A stretch of DNA of 64,000 nt from Gimesia alba (GTDB lineage: Bacteria > Planctomycetota > Planctomycetia > Planctomycetales > Planctomycetaceae), in contig NZ_CP036269.1 in assembly GCF_007744675.1 (NCBI RefSeq), forward strand, positions 7,633,917 to 7,697,916, in the 5' to 3' direction. The notes under the pieces were generated by a model. It saw only the letters and a list, made by a program, of their open reading frames with translations. It was not told where the DNA came from and made no database searches. This document shows, one piece after another, positions 53,961 to 62,009 of this stretch. Position numbers and translations under genes: made by a program. How positions within the stretch are numbered: position 1 is the first letter of the stretch; the number at the start of each line of letters is the position of its first letter.

Positions 53961-55313
53961 TCAAGCATCAGGCTTCTCAGGCGGCGGACCGGGGCGTCTC
54001 AGGGGCCCTTGACCCGGTCTCCGATCGCGATTCAGTCGCTCGCCGGGGCCGCGATTTCCAGGCCCGCGAAATCGTTTATTGGGGCGGTCGTTAGTTTCAT
54101 TCGCACGTTCTTTGGCGCGGTCTTTGAGACGTTCATTAAAGCTACGCCCGCCAAAGCCTTCCGGGAAGAGCAATTTCAGATCAAGTCCCCGAAATAAGTG
54201 CTGAAAAATCAGACTCTTGACTTCCTCGGACTGCTGGTTGATCTTTTTCTTGACTTCCGGCGGTAGATGTTTGGTCAAGTACCAATACTTCAATTTTTCC
54301 TGCATTTCCTCTGGCGGAAGCTTCATCAAATAGTCTTTGAATTTCGTCTCCAAGGTCTCAAAATAGTGATGCAATTCTTCATCGGGAGGATTGATCTGAG
54401 ACAGTTCCTGTCTCACGGAACTAAATAACTGATCCATCAGACCTTTTGCTAAAAAGATCGGTATCTGCATACGGCGCAGATCGTTGCGAAAGGCCTCGGC
54501 TCTGGGCCCCCGTTTTTCGCCCAGCCTGGGGATGAAATATTGATTGTCGTCCAATACTTTTTGAATTTGGTCGACCACTTCCGGACGCGGCCAGTCCGCA
54601 CCGTCAACATCATCCTGTTGTTTTTTTACCTGGAGCGCTGTCTGTAAGACAACCAGCGATTGATCCAGGTCAGACATCTGATTTTTGGGCCGAGGATAAT
54701 TCACCGGACCAGGCAAGCTTTTCTCTATGATTCCAATCACTTCTTTAAACAGTTCTGGCGAGGTTCGTGAAAGCCGCAGAAATTTCCACCGGGGCTCCAT
54801 GAAATTGACTTCAAGAATTCTGGAAACCTCAAAATAATTTCGATTGCCACGATGACGTCCTGCCCCTTGATGAGCCGATCGGAATTTGCGAATCAGCTCG
54901 ATGCGTTCTTCCGGCGTCGCATTCCTCAGATCTTCTTGCTCCCAGGGAGAGAGTGTCTTCACCCAGTTACAATAAGAACGCATCACCCGATTCAGCTCCG
55001 GCTGGTTGTGTGTCGCGCGATGAATCTCCCGGTAACGTTGCTTTTCGGCGTCTGACAGCTTCTGGAACTTTTCGTAATTACGTTTTAATTGTGCGCGCTC
55101 GGCGGGCGTCATCGCTTCAATTTTCTTTCGATTAGCCGCTTCTTGGTTTTCATCTGCACCACTGGCGCCCAGCAGCACCATCACACAGACAACCGTTCCC
55201 ATTCCGACTCCCACCGCGCGTAACAGCAGCGGCCACAAAGCCGGTGACTGGCTTGAGGATGCGCCTGCGCTCCGGGAACGCCGTTGAACGTCTTTATTGC
55301 TGCGCGGTTTCAT
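53961..55313 (-). CDS. membrane-anchored protein of ECF sigma operon, DUF3106-like, Arg/Pro-rich tail
   Basis: A 450-residue protein, third in the sigma operon. It has a basic N-terminus, a membrane helix (about residues 29-50), and an outward section of helices (about 60-150) with repeated W/L-rich helix pairs (AEKQRYREIHRATHNQPELN, KTLSPWEQEDLRNATPEERI) that resembles DUF3106. The last 60 residues are packed with Arg, Pro, Gly and Asn. It may sense something outside the membrane, as similar third genes do, or bind polymers. The start overlaps the end of the anti-sigma gene by 20 bases, which implies translational coupling. Confidence 0.75.
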   Translation of the reverse strand: MKPRSNKDVQRRSRSAGASSSQSPALWPLLLRAVGVGMGTVVCVMVLLGASGADENQEAANRKKIEAMTPAERAQLKRNYEKFQKLSDAEKQRYREIHRATHNQPELNRVMRSYCNWVKTLSPWEQEDLRNATPEERIELIRKFRSAHQGAGRHRGNRNYFEVSRILEVNFMEPRWKFLRLSRTSPELFKEVIGIIEKSLPGPVNYPRPKNQMSDLDQSLVVLQTALQVKKQQDDVDGADWPRPEVVDQIQKVLDDNQYFIPRLGEKRGPRAEAFRNDLRRMQIPIFLAKGLMDQLFSSVRQELSQINPPDEELHHYFETLETKFKDYLMKLPPEEMQEKLKYWYLTKHLPPEVKKKINQQSEEVKSLIFQHLFRGLDLKLLFPEGFGGRSFNERLKDRAKERANETNDRPNKRFRGPGNRGPGERLNRDRRPGQGPLRRPGPPPEKPDA

Positions 55314-55815
55314 TGAAGGTTCCTGATTGCTGCAATTCTTCCAGAAATTCCAGGCTTTGGACTTCCGAATACGTATCCAGGTTCTCGATTAACGATAACT
55401 CTCTGAGCAAAGGCTCTGACTCGTCCGGCACCCACTGGTTGGTGATGGCAAAGCCGATATAAATTGAACAGGCCAGACCCACCATCCAGCCACCAGCAAT
55501 CGCCGTTCTCTTAAGTAGTTGCTGTGATTTTTTACTTAACGAAAAGCCGGATCGGTTCTGCTCTTCCGCGGCCTGTGCTTCCAGTTGAACGGTTTTAATT
55601 GTGGAAAGTGTTTTATCGGTGAATTCGCTGGAGGCTTTGCTGATCGGCAGCTTGTCCAATAATTCCCAGGTCCGTTCCAGGGCATCGATGTGCGCACGCG
55701 TTTCCTCATCTGTTGAGAGAGATTGCTCAACCTCGATCGCTTCCTGGTCCGTCACCTCGCCATCAAGGTACGCAACCAGCTTTTCGAGTTCCTGTTCTTT
55801 GATCTCTTTTTTCAT
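55294..55815 (-). CDS. anti-sigma factor-like membrane protein
   Basis: A 173-residue protein whose first 90 residues resemble anti-sigma factors: LEKLVAYLDGEVTDQEAIEV is the typical beginning. The Cys/His zinc-finger motif common in ZAS proteins (HxxxCxxC) is absent, so it is a ZAS-like protein without zinc. A membrane helix lies at about residues 108-128, followed by an acidic outward tail. It begins 33 bases after the sigma gene and overlaps the third gene by 20 bases. By context it should hold the ECF sigma factor until a signal arrives; this is inference from gene order. Confidence 0.8.
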   Translation of the reverse strand: MKKEIKEQELEKLVAYLDGEVTDQEAIEVEQSLSTDEETRAHIDALERTWELLDKLPISKASSEFTDKTLSTIKTVQLEAQAAEEQNRSGFSLSKKSQQLLKRTAIAGGWMVGLACSIYIGFAITNQWVPDESEPLLRELSLIENLDTYSEVQSLEFLEELQQSGTFNETAQQ

Positions 55816-55848
55816 GTTAGGATTCTACCACGAATTCCTGTTTTTGTT

Positions 55849-56466
55849 TTAACCGTTAATATGCTTTTCCAACTGCACGCGTAAGTTTTCTCGCGCCCGG
55901 GATAACAATGATTTCACAGCCGCTTCAGACAGTTTCATTGCGGTCCCGATATCCGCATAACTCATGCCTTCAAACTTGTGTAACAGAACCGCCATCTGCT
56001 GACGCTCGTTTAATGTTTCCAAAGCCTGTCGCACGACCGCCTGGGTCTCTTTCAAACCGGCCTGACGGGTGGGCATCATTCCTGATTTTTCCATCAGCAA
56101 CTGCTCTTCCGGCCTGATACCCAACGGGCCAGAATCCTGGGGATTGAGTGACACCTCGCGGCGACGGCCTTTATTGCGACGCGTATTGCTGGCCAGATTA
56201 TTGGCAATCCGAAACAGCCAGGTGGAAAACTTGGCCTTCGGCTCATAGTTGGCACGCGAGCGATAAATCCGCAAAAAGACTTCCTGTGCTAAATCCTCCG
56301 CTGCTTCCTGATTCCTCAGCAAATGGCAAAATATTCCGACTATCCGGTCCTGGTAGTTCGCCACCAATTCAGTGAACGCACCTTCATCTCCATCCTTGGC
56401 GCGCAGCATCAATTGCACGTCAGGATCGCGTAAATAAGGTGAACTCAAGATTTCGGTAGTAACCAC
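55849..56466 (-). CDS. ECF-type RNA polymerase sigma-70 factor
   Basis: A sigma factor of the extracytoplasmic function group. Region 2 is visible as DEGAFTELVANYQDRIVGIF, DLAQEVFLRIYRSRANYEPK and FSTWLFRIANNLA; region 4 as LNERQQMAVLLHKFEGMSYA, DIGTAMKLSEAAVKSLLSRA. The two are joined by a linker. The start is uncertain: GTG at 56466 gives 205 residues and follows AGAAG; a TTG at 56532 adds 22 residues of poor composition. It leads an operon with an anti-sigma factor and a membrane protein. Its regulon is unknown. It diverges from eboE. Confidence 0.9.
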   Translation of the reverse strand: MVTTEILSSPYLRDPDVQLMLRAKDGDEGAFTELVANYQDRIVGIFCHLLRNQEAAEDLAQEVFLRIYRSRANYEPKAKFSTWLFRIANNLASNTRRNKGRRREVSLNPQDSGPLGIRPEEQLLMEKSGMMPTRQAGLKETQAVVRQALETLNERQQMAVLLHKFEGMSYADIGTAMKLSEAAVKSLLSRARENLRVQLEKHING

Positions 56467-56795
56467 AACTGACTTCTGGCTCCCAGTTTCTGGGGTAAGT
56501 GACCCGCTTATACTAAACACGCAGCATAACAAAAAGTTTCTGTTCGAGTTTGTCAGAAACCCGCTTTTTGTCTGTTTTCATGCAGGTTCGTACCCGTTAT
56601 CGTCGCTAAACTTACATGTTAACACAAGTTGTCTTTACCAGAAAAGTGGGTTCCACAACCGCAATCACCGCCTGTAAATGCTTTTAGCAGGTAGTCCGCA
56701 GGTTTGTCTCTGTTATGATAGAAGTTGTCAGCAGATTGCCCGGTTTGCTGTGTTTTCTACTTCCCACCGATATGAGGGCCCTCTGAGGAAGTTCT

Positions 56796-57962
56796 ATGAC
56801 GCTGAATACACTGCCTTTGAGTTATTGCACCAACGTGCATCCCGGTTTGACGGTATCGGAAATTCTACAAAAACTCGATGAGTTTACACTCCCGATTCAA
56901 CAACAGCTGGACGCACCGCTGGCGGCAGGACTCTGGCTGGCGGAACCCGTGATTCAAGAAATTCTCTCCACGCCGGAAGGGCATCTGCGGTTTGCCGAAG
57001 AAATCCAGAAACGCGATCTGACCTGCTACACATTGAATGCGTTTCCGTTCGGAAATTTTCACAGCGAACGCGTGAAAGAAAATGTCTATCTGCCAGACTG
57101 GTCCACACTCGAACGCCTGGAGTATACCAAAGGCTGCGCCCGCGTGCTGGCGGCCCTGTTACCGGAAGGAACGGAAGGCAGCATTTCCACGGTTCCGCTA
57201 GGCTTCAAACAATTCGAGCACGCCGCCGATTTCAGCAATGCCTGCATTGATCAACTGATTCAACTGGCGACGTTTCTGAAACAATTAAAAGAAGAGACCG
57301 GCCGCACGATTCGCCTGGCGATCGAGCCAGAGCCGTTCTGTGTGATTGAATTCACTCACGAGTTGATTGTGTTTTTTGAACGGCTCTATGAACGCGCTGC
57401 GAAAAAACAACTGTTGGGAACCGTCAGAGAATATCTGGGAGCCTGTTACGATGTCTGTCATCAGGCCGTCGAGTTCGAAGACATTCCTGGCTCGATTCGC
57501 CAAATCACGCATGCGGAAATTCGCATCAATAAAATTCATATCTCCAATGCCATTGAACTGGATCAACCCTGGGAGAATGAAGCGGGCCGGACTTTGCTCG
57601 CCAACTACGCCGAGCCCCGCTATCTGCATCAGACCATCGGCAGTCTGGAAACGGGCGATCTCTATCGGATTGTTGATTTAACCCGCGAGTTCCTGCTGGA
57701 CCCCGATCCGCGTTTGAAAGAGACGGAAAAACTCCGAGTTCACTTCCATGTGCCCGTGGACGCCAAATCGCTGGGGCCGCTCGGAACCACACACAAAGAA
57801 TTAAAACAAGCTTTGGCAACCGTAAAAGAACTCGACTACGCGCCGCACCTGGAAGTTGAAACCTACACCTGGGAAGTCTTGCCCGGCGATCAGAAGCCGA
57901 CGCTGGTCGAAGGATTGACGCGCGAACTGCAGGCGGCCCGGACACTCCTGAATACGCTTTAA
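56796..57962 (+). CDS. eboE: metabolite traffic protein EboE
   Basis: A 388-residue protein of the sugar phosphate isomerase/epimerase-like (TIM barrel) group matching EboE, recognised by LSYCTNVHPGLTVSEIL, LTCYTLNAFPFGNFHSERVK, AIEPEPFCVIEFTHELIVFF and VETYTWEVLP. In eustigmatophytes and several bacteria the ebo genes (eboA-F) help move a cytoplasmic metabolite precursor across the membrane; EboE's reaction is not known. Other ebo genes are not beside it here. It is followed 22 bases later by an XdhC gene, suggesting an operon. Confidence 0.88.
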   Translation: MTLNTLPLSYCTNVHPGLTVSEILQKLDEFTLPIQQQLDAPLAAGLWLAEPVIQEILSTPEGHLRFAEEIQKRDLTCYTLNAFPFGNFHSERVKENVYLPDWSTLERLEYTKGCARVLAALLPEGTEGSISTVPLGFKQFEHAADFSNACIDQLIQLATFLKQLKEETGRTIRLAIEPEPFCVIEFTHELIVFFERLYERAAKKQLLGTVREYLGACYDVCHQAVEFEDIPGSIRQITHAEIRINKIHISNAIELDQPWENEAGRTLLANYAEPRYLHQTIGSLETGDLYRIVDLTREFLLDPDPRLKETEKLRVHFHVPVDAKSLGPLGTTHKELKQALATVKELDYAPHLEVETYTWEVLPGDQKPTLVEGLTRELQAARTLLNTL

Positions 57963-57984
57963 GTATCTGATGAAGTAACCGACC

Positions 57985-59085
57985 ATGCGAGAATTATTAC
58001 TCGAACTGGAACAGGCTGTTCAACAGCAAAAGCCCGTCTGTTATACCTGCCTTGTCGAAACCCGCGGCTCCACACCCCAAAAACCGGGAGCCGCCATGCT
58101 CATCTTTCGCGATGGCTCGCAGGCGGGCACACTGGGCGGCGGTTGTGTGGAAGCCGAAGTCAAACGCCGCGCTCTGAGAATGTTTGATGCCGACGCGCCG
58201 GAAATCATGACCTTCCAACTCGACAGCGATTACGGCTGGGATGACGGCCTGATCTGTGGCGGCCGGATGAAAGTACTCGTCGATCCCATCAAAAGTGAAG
58301 CCGATTTAGAGTATTACAAAAACATGATGAAACTGCTGGAAGGTGATCAGGGCTGTACCGAAGCGGTCGTGATCAACCCGGAGACTGCTGCCGGCGGAAG
58401 CGAGACCGACCGCTATCTGATTGATGCGAACTCAAAAATCGTTGCCTGGCGAGGTCAGCCCGAACCACCGTCGCAATTGTGGGACGGGCTCAAGCCAATC
58501 AAGAATCGGCCGCGGCCCTATGTAAATGCAGGCATCGCGTATCTGACCTTTCTGCAAACCTGTCAGCTCGTAATTGTCGGCTGCGGTCACATCGGACAGA
58601 AAGTCGCCGCGCTCGCCAGTGACGTCGGCTTCGAAATCATTGCCGTCGATGACCGCCAGGAGTACTGCAATCCCGAACGCTTTCCCGACGCGAAACAACT
58701 GATTGTGGGAAGCTTCGATACCGTGCTGTCAGATCTGACCGTCAACAAAGACACCTTCATCATCATCGTGACACGGGGACACAATCATGATGAAGAGGCA
58801 CTCGGGCATCTGGCACAAACAGAAGCCCGTTACATCGGCATGATCGGCAGCAAACGCAAAGTGAAACTGATCTTCGAAGATCTGCTGCGCACAGGCACGC
58901 CGCGCGAGGCGCTAGCGAAAGTGCATGCCCCACTTGGATTCGACATCGGCTCGCAAACCGTTCCGGAAATTGCCTTGAGCATCGTCGCGGAACTGGTCGC
59001 CTATCGGAACCTGGATTCCATTCCCGCCGGATATCAACGGCCCAGTCTGGTGGAAGAAATTAAAACGCCGGGTCAGTCCGGCTGA
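57985..59085 (+). CDS. XdhC family protein (xanthine dehydrogenase accessory factor)
   Basis: A 366-residue XdhC/CoxI protein, a chaperone that helps insert the sulfurated molybdenum cofactor into xanthine dehydrogenase-type enzymes. The N-terminal XdhC-CoxI domain reads CYTCLVETRGSTPQKPGAAM with GTLGGGCVEAEVK. The C-terminal Rossmann domain has VIVGCGHIGQKVAALA and a late GSKRKVKLIFEDL. Length and order are normal. No molybdenum hydroxylase gene is near in this window, so its client is unknown. It follows eboE by 22 bases and converges on the GroES-like gene. Confidence 0.9.
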   Translation: MRELLLELEQAVQQQKPVCYTCLVETRGSTPQKPGAAMLIFRDGSQAGTLGGGCVEAEVKRRALRMFDADAPEIMTFQLDSDYGWDDGLICGGRMKVLVDPIKSEADLEYYKNMMKLLEGDQGCTEAVVINPETAAGGSETDRYLIDANSKIVAWRGQPEPPSQLWDGLKPIKNRPRPYVNAGIAYLTFLQTCQLVIVGCGHIGQKVAALASDVGFEIIAVDDRQEYCNPERFPDAKQLIVGSFDTVLSDLTVNKDTFIIIVTRGHNHDEEALGHLAQTEARYIGMIGSKRKVKLIFEDLLRTGTPREALAKVHAPLGFDIGSQTVPEIALSIVAELVAYRNLDSIPAGYQRPSLVEEIKTPGQSG

Positions 59086-59111
59086 CTCAAGCCAGCCGAC
59101 ATCCACATCGT

Positions 59112-59471
59112 TTATTCGTCCCAGTCGTCGGGATCTTCGTATTCCTGCTCTTCAGCCGAGCGGACTTCATCAGTTTTTGCATCGCCCCGGCGGAAGACGG
59201 CCACGACATCTTCAATGGGAACCACGAACAGTACATTGTCCGGTTCGAAATCAACGGGAATGGCTTCGCTGGGATTGAACAGCACCTTATCGTACTTCTT
59301 GATCGGAAAGTCATCATCGCGCTCGATTTGCACGCTGATTTCGACAACGCGGCCCGTGATGTTCGGAATTTCCGCCTTATCGGGAAGAACAATCCCCCCC
59401 TTCGTAGTCTGCCGACTTTCGTCTTTACGAATGAGAATTCGCATTCCCAGAGGTTCAACCCAGTCAGACAC
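59112..59471 (-). CDS. GroES (Cpn10)-family protein with acidic C-terminal tail
   Basis: A 119-residue co-chaperonin-like protein without a neighbouring GroEL gene. The Cpn10 fold is recognisable as VEPLGMRILIRKDESRQTTK, GGIVLPDKAEI, TGRVVEISVQ, YDKVLFNPSEAIPVDF and VLFVVPIEDVVAVF. The mobile loop that contacts GroEL would be ESRQTTKGGIVLP, close to the usual pattern. Beyond about residue 95 it carries a long acidic tail (DAKTDEVRSAEEQEYEDPDD), absent from normal GroES. I start it at GTG 59471, with a GGGAG ribosome site; the frame extends 17 more codons upstream. It could be a specialised co-chaperonin. Confidence 0.82.
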   Translation of the reverse strand: MSDWVEPLGMRILIRKDESRQTTKGGIVLPDKAEIPNITGRVVEISVQIERDDDFPIKKYDKVLFNPSEAIPVDFEPDNVLFVVPIEDVVAVFRRGDAKTDEVRSAEEQEYEDPDDWDE

Positions 59472-59763
59472 CCAAATCTCCCAATCTAAAACTTTGATAC
59501 TCAAAAACGACAGCATACACACCGGCGATCAAAATAACGCATCCGGTGTGCTAAGTACAATCATAGTCCATATACCCCCCAAAAAGAACCCCGAAATTCT
59601 TAACCTGGGGCCCATTATCGAAGTGGCGGGTCCGATCATTCGTTTTTTTCACTTTACGCAACATTCCTCAAGGTGCGATCTCAGGAGTTCCCCTCAGCCT
59701 GAATTTGCTACGATTTCCTGTCGATCCTCAGACTATTCTTCATGGGTGCTTAATCTTCCAGAG

Positions 59764-59791
59764 TTGATTCAGTAGAATGATCATCTATAAA
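59764..59791 (+). promoter_or_regulatory. candidate sigma-70 promoter for the ferritin-like gene
   Basis: TTGATT at 59764, a 16-base spacer and TATAAA at 59786, about 72 bases before the ferritin ATG. It is a good fit to the housekeeping consensus but untested. The rest of the divergent region (59472-59862, about 390 bases) holds no gene I can support. Confidence 0.42.
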
Positions 59792-59862
59792 GTGAATTAA
59801 GCGCTTTTTAAAATTTAGCGGATCACAGGCGGGTCCCCCTATTCATTATTCAGGAGAGAACC

Positions 59863-60288
59863 ATGGACAAGCAATCAATGATTGACAAGCTGAATCAGGA
59901 TCTGGCGAACGAATTGGCCGCCATCATTCAATATACAACGTACGCCGCCAAAGCCACCGGCCCTTATCGGCCACAACTGACACAGTTCTTCCTCGCCGAA
60001 GTACCCGATGAGCAGATGCACGCCCAATATCTGGCGAATAAAATCGTAGCACTTGGCGGCGAGCCAACCACCGTTCCCTCGAAAGTCACTGCAGCACACT
60101 CAAACCGGGAAATGCTGGAAGCAGTTCTGGCAGCCGAGCAGGATGCCACCGCCGGTTACACCACCCGCGCCAAAGAAGCGGAAGAGTTCGGTGACAAAGG
60201 CATGGCTGTCCAGCTGGAAGACATGGTCCGCGATGAAAGCGGCCACGCCGAAGAAGTCGAACGCATCCTCCGCGACTGGCCGTTATAA
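59863..60288 (+). CDS. ferritin-like (bacterioferritin-type) protein
   Basis: A 141-residue four-helix protein of the ferritin-like superfamily, with the metal-ligand pattern of a di-iron site: Glu17 (LANELAAIIQYT), Glu50xxHis53 (PDEQMHAQYL), Glu92 (AAEQDATAGY) and Glu125xxHis128 (RDESGHAEEV). It could store or oxidise iron, as bacterioferritins or related rubrerythrin-like proteins do. It is a little shorter than typical bacterioferritin (about 158) and lacks an obvious haem Met. The start has an AGGAGAG ribosome site. A candidate promoter lies at 59764. A region rich in palindromes follows its stop. Confidence 0.85.
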   Translation: MDKQSMIDKLNQDLANELAAIIQYTTYAAKATGPYRPQLTQFFLAEVPDEQMHAQYLANKIVALGGEPTTVPSKVTAAHSNREMLEAVLAAEQDATAGYTTRAKEAEEFGDKGMAVQLEDMVRDESGHAEEVERILRDWPL

Positions 60289-60337
60289 GCAAGACGCAAC
60301 GTTCGCATTTGTTTTCTGATGCGTAACCAATTCGTAG

Positions 60338-60359
60338 GGGGGGACCCATGTGTCCCCCC
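60338..60359. repeat. 22-bp G/C-run palindrome after ferritin gene
   Basis: GGGGGGAC, six bases, then GTCCCCCC: eight perfect pairs. It lies about 50 bases after the ferritin stop and has only CGCTTTT behind it, so it is a possible terminator or a REP-like element. The surrounding sequence (60289-60626, 338 bases) holds no gene. Confidence 0.65.
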
Positions 60360-60578
60360 GCTTTTGAGAAGTCGAATAGAATCAAGCGCCGTCGATCAGC
60401 TTGAGCCCTGTTAGAACGGCACCGTCGGGCAAGCCGAGCGGTGGCACACGCTGACTTCACCCAGGTAGAGCAGCCGCTGAAAAAGGAACGAGCCGGACTG
60501 CCCATCCAGACAAAACCAGCTCATTTTTTCGTGTCATTTCGTGTTTTTCGTGGTAGCCCAAAAACACAACCGGGTGGG

Positions 60579-60600
60579 CACTGTTGGCTTGCCAACAGTG
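60579..60600. repeat. 22-bp perfect palindrome near the phosphoglycerate mutase gene
   Basis: CACTGTTGGC, TT, GCCAACAGTG: ten perfect pairs around a two-base centre. It lies between the ferritin and phosphoglycerate mutase genes, 27 bases from the stop of the latter. It differs in sequence from the 77-bp family. It could be a terminator, binding site or REP-like unit. Confidence 0.7.
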
Positions 60601-60626
60601 AATGCGAAAACGCCTTCCAACCCCAA

Positions 60627-61841
60627 CTAGTTCGTCAACGTCCCAAAAAAGAACGGCATCAACTGATACCCTTTTGGCAGCAACAGATTACTCGAGCTGG
60701 CGGTGACCTCGTCGTAATTGCTTGCCTGATCGGGGCGGACTTTCGAACCACAGATCCCGAACGGCACGTAGCCGTGACTATGCGTCTTCGTTCTCAAAAA
60801 CGTCGGATGATCGGGACAAACCAGAATGCGATACTCGCCTTGTGATTTCAAATAGTCATGCACGGGGCCAACGATGTGCTCGTCGATGTTCTCCAGGGCT
60901 TTGATTTTTTCTTCGACTTCCCCTTCATGCGAAGCTTCGTCGGTCGCTTCCACATGCACGACGACGAAGTCGGACTGCTTGAGCGTTTCAATCGCGGCAC
61001 GTCCTTTGGCGGCATAATCGGTGTCGGTGTAGCCGGTAGCGCCTTCGACTTCAATCACATCCCAGCCAAGTAAGCGTCCCAGGCCACGCAACAAGTCGAC
61101 CGCCGTGATCACCGCACCCGTTTTACCAAACTGATCCAGAAACGGCGTGAGCGCCGGACGGCTGCCCTGTCCCCACAACCAGATCTGCGTCGCCGGCGGT
61201 TGACCATCAGCGCGTTTCTGATTTTTTTCTGACTTCGCAAACAGTTTCTTACTGCGCTCCATCAGGTCGAGCAGCAATTCACTCCCTTTGCCCGAAGGGA
61301 GATCGTGCTCAATCGATTGATCGGTGAGATCGTGCGGAGGTGTCGTGGAGGTTCCCGTACCAAAGGGCTGATCGTCGGCGTCTTGGGCCCGGTAGATCAA
61401 CAGATTCCGATAGCTGACCCCCTGATGGAATTCCCACTGCGGATCGGCGGAGGTCGCTTCCTGCAAAATGCCGATTAATTCTTCGCCCACCTCATTGGGC
61501 AACTGCGACGCGGTAAAGCTGGCCATGTTGCCGTCGGTGATCGTCACAAAATTACAACGAATGGCCCAGTCGTGCGGCCCCAGTTCGATCCCCTGTGCGG
61601 CGGCTTCCAGCGGGGCACGCCCCGTGTGATACACCAACGGGTCGTAGCCAAACAGACTCATCGTTCCCACATCACTGCCAGACGGCATCGACGCGGGCAC
61701 GGTATCGGTGCGGCCGAGGATTCCCTCGGAAACAACGGCGTCCATGTGGGGCACGCGCGCGGCCTGCAGCGGGGTTTTGCCCCCTAACGTTTCTTGCGGT
61801 TCATCCGCACAACCATCTGGAATCACGAGCACATATTTCAT
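60627..61841 (-). CDS. apgM: cofactor-independent phosphoglycerate mutase, archaeal type
   Basis: A 404-residue metalloenzyme that interconverts 2- and 3-phosphoglycerate in glycolysis and gluconeogenesis. The pattern is that of the archaeal-type (aPGM) family: KYVLVIPDGCADEPQETLGG, the PASMPSGSDVGTMSLFGYDP phosphoserine region (Ser in the GSDVG), RCNFVTITDG, DFVVVHVEATDEASHEGEVE, with His and Asp ligands, and LVCPDHPTFLRTKTHSHGYV. Length is normal (about 400). It stands alone, with a palindrome-rich intergenic region downstream and the Tat-exported gene upstream. Confidence 0.94.
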   Translation of the reverse strand: MKYVLVIPDGCADEPQETLGGKTPLQAARVPHMDAVVSEGILGRTDTVPASMPSGSDVGTMSLFGYDPLVYHTGRAPLEAAAQGIELGPHDWAIRCNFVTITDGNMASFTASQLPNEVGEELIGILQEATSADPQWEFHQGVSYRNLLIYRAQDADDQPFGTGTSTTPPHDLTDQSIEHDLPSGKGSELLLDLMERSKKLFAKSEKNQKRADGQPPATQIWLWGQGSRPALTPFLDQFGKTGAVITAVDLLRGLGRLLGWDVIEVEGATGYTDTDYAAKGRAAIETLKQSDFVVVHVEATDEASHEGEVEEKIKALENIDEHIVGPVHDYLKSQGEYRILVCPDHPTFLRTKTHSHGYVPFGICGSKVRPDQASNYDEVTASSSNLLLPKGYQLMPFFFGTLTN

Positions 61842-62009
61842 CTTGGGGACACTAACTCTCTGGCAGGATCATAAATTCGAAGATAAAAGAACCATTTTGT
61901 CCTCAATATCCTGAATTGACCAGTTTCCTGCAAGGAACCCGCGTCATGAAATTGCGACACAACCCGTTTCCGGCTGCACATACCATGAAAAGCGTGAAAA
62001 AGTCGTCGG

